The notes under the pieces were generated by a model. That model had not been told where the DNA came from. It saw nothing but the letters and a program-made list of their open reading frames with translations, and did no database searches. 16,716 nt of DNA from CAYOHP01 sp964403795 [NCBI: uncultured bacterium] (GTDB lineage: Bacteria; Muiribacteriota; UBA6191; CAZXTJ01), in contig CAYOHP010000141.1 of NCBI GenBank assembly GCA_964403795.1, forward strand, positions 1-16,716, read 5' to 3'. Numbering within the stretch: the stretch's first letter is position 1; each line of letters opens with the position of its first letter. This document shows positions 15,666 through 16,716 of the stretch, one piece after another. A program made the translations under genes and the position numbers.

Positions 15666-16450
15666 GGCCGGGAGCCCTTCGCCGGCGCCTGGGCGGGAGC
15701 CGGGTGCTCGGCGATCCAGCCGTAGCCTCGGGCCTCGAGCTCGTGCGCCAGCTCCTTGCCGCCCGAGCGCACCAGGCGCCCGCCGGCCAGCACGTGGACA
15801 TGGTCGGGGACGATGTAGTCGAGCAGGCGCTGGTAGTGGGTGACCACCACGATCGCCCGGTCGTCCCGTCGGCTCTTGTTCACGCCCTCCGCCACCGTCT
15901 TCAGGGCGTCGATGTCGAGCCCCGAGTCGGTCTCGTCGAGGACCGCCAGGCTCGGCTCGAGCAGCGAGAGCTGGAGCACCTCGTTGCGCTTCTTCTCGCC
16001 GCCCGAGAACCCTTCGTTGACCGAGCGGTTGAGGAAGCTCTTGTCCATCGAGAGGTCGGCCATCCGGCTCTTCACCAGGGAGAGGAACTCCATGGCGTCG
16101 AGTTCGGGAAGGCCACGATGGGCCCGGATCGCGTTCACGGCGGCCTTCAGGAAGTAGCTGTTGGAGACCCCCGGCAGTTCGACCGGGTACTGGAACGCCA
16201 GGAACACGCCCCGCCGGGCCCGCTCCTCGGGCTCCAGCGCCAGCAGGTCCTCGCCCAGGTAGGTGACGCTGCCCTCGGTCACCTGGTAGCCCTCGCGCCC
16301 GGCCAGCACGTTGGCGAGCGTGCTCTTGCCCGAGCCGTTGGGACCCATGATCGCGTGGACCTGCCCGGCAGGGATCACCAGATCGATCCCCTTCAGGATC
16401 TCCTTGCCGTCGACCGACGCGTGCAGGTCGTGGATTTCGAGTATGGCCAT
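15662..16450 (-). CDS. sufC: SufC, ABC-type ATPase of the SUF complex
   Basis: The protein has 262 residues. SufC is a soluble ABC ATPase that drives shape changes in SufBCD during cluster assembly. Evidence: Walker A MGPNGSGKST (35-44); Q-loop AFQYP (85-89); signature FSGGEKKR (148-155); Walker B LAVLDETDSGLD (168-179), with the SufC-typical DETDSGLD; and H-loop His205. The ATG at 16450 was chosen because GGAGG lies 4 nt upstream. An ATG at 16465 overlaps the sufB stop as ATGA and would add five residues. The tail after residue 248 is Pro/Ala-rich. Confidence 0.95.
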   Translation of the reverse strand: MAILEIHDLHASVDGKEILKGIDLVIPAGQVHAIMGPNGSGKSTLANVLAGREGYQVTEGSVTYLGEDLLALEPEERARRGVFLAFQYPVELPGVSNSYFLKAAVNAIRAHRGLPELDAMEFLSLVKSRMADLSMDKSFLNRSVNEGFSGGEKKRNEVLQLSLLEPSLAVLDETDSGLDIDALKTVAEGVNKSRRDDRAIVVVTHYQRLLDYIVPDHVHVLAGGRLVRSGGKELAHELEARGYGWIAEHPAPAQAPAKGSRP

Positions 16451-16461
16451 GGATCCTCCGC

Positions 16462-16716
16462 TCATCCGACGGCGCCTTCCAGAGAGACGCTCAGCAGCTT
16501 CGAGGCCTCGACCGCGAACTCCATCGGGAGCTCGCGGAAGACCTCCTTGCAGAACCCGTTCACGAGCAGCGACATCGCATCCTCGGCGTCGATGCCGCGC
16601 TGCCGGCAGTAGAAGAGCTGGTCCTCGCTGATCTTCGAGGTCGTTGCCTCGTGCTCCACCTGCGAGCTGCTGTTGCGCACGTCGATGTACGGGAAGGTGT
16701 GTGCGCCGCAGCGGTC
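16462..16716 (-). CDS. sufB: SufB, Fe-S scaffold subunit (C-terminal part only)
   Basis: Only the last 84 residues are in the window; the gene continues past the right edge. The frame reads DRCGAHTFPYIDVRNSSSQV, then EHEATTSKISEDQLFYCRQRGI, the highly conserved SufB C-terminus, and ends in a helical segment (AVEASKLLSVSLEGAVG). SufB is the main scaffold on which SufBCD assembles clusters. Its TGA lies 11 bp before the preferred sufC start. The operon promoter must lie outside this window. Confidence 0.95.
   Translation of the reverse strand, partial: DRCGAHTFPYIDVRNSSSQVEHEATTSKISEDQLFYCRQRGIDAEDAMSLLVNGFCKEVFRELPMEFAVEASKLLSVSLEGAVG

Noticed and set aside
14325-15725. Long plus-strand frame opposite sufD
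   Set aside because: It is a shadow of sufD, with no domain and composition typical of an antisense frame.

Overview
This is a very GC-rich bacterial chromosome segment (by eye clearly above 60% G+C), densely coded, with GTG and TTG starts, four-base gene overlaps and strong AGGAGG-type ribosome sites. A Ser/Thr kinase, an FHA-type sigma-54 activator, type IV pilus minor pilins and a SUF-type Fe-S operon with SufU point to a Gram-negative lineage rich in kinases and sigma-54 regulation. Planctomycetota or a deltaproteobacterial/Myxococcota-like group would fit. The sequence alone does not settle the phylum.

Region A (1-7872, all minus strand) is a pilus-related cluster. Reading in the direction of transcription: a membrane Ser/Thr kinase-like protein (7872-5470); a PilV-like prepilin (5473-4913) and a PilW-like prepilin (4916-4257), the three joined by GTGA stop/start overlaps; three exported glycine-rich proteins of unknown function (4058-3336, 3106-2792, 2597-2211), separated by gaps of about 200 bp; and a PilX-like protein (2098-410). 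An intrinsic terminator at 120-85 closes the cluster. Two of the small genes have near-ideal -24/-12 (sigma-54) promoters that are identical to each other at every conserved position. The third has a weaker candidate. Repeated motifs lie at enhancer distance upstream of these promoters.

Region B (8025-10725, plus strand) is divergent from the kinase. It encodes an FHA-GAF-AAA+-Fis sigma-54 activator followed 37 bp later by fabI (enoyl-ACP reductase). The arrangement suggests a local circuit: kinase, then phosphothreonine-reading FHA activator, then sigma-54 promoters of the glycine-rich exported proteins next to minor pilins. This is the most interesting hypothesis in the window.

At the fabI stop codon (10723-10885) sits a roughly 160-bp inverted-repeat element flanked by TA inside CTAG. 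It looks like a small non-autonomous transposable element (MITE) with IS630/Tc1-like target choice.

Region C (10983-16716, minus strand) is a SUF Fe-S assembly operon, sufB (cut by the window edge)-sufC-sufD-sufS-nuoB-sufU-sufT, plus an unrecognised 150-residue gene. A single complex I subunit gene, nuoB, is embedded between sufS and sufU. No rRNA, tRNA, CRISPR array or complete transposase gene was seen.
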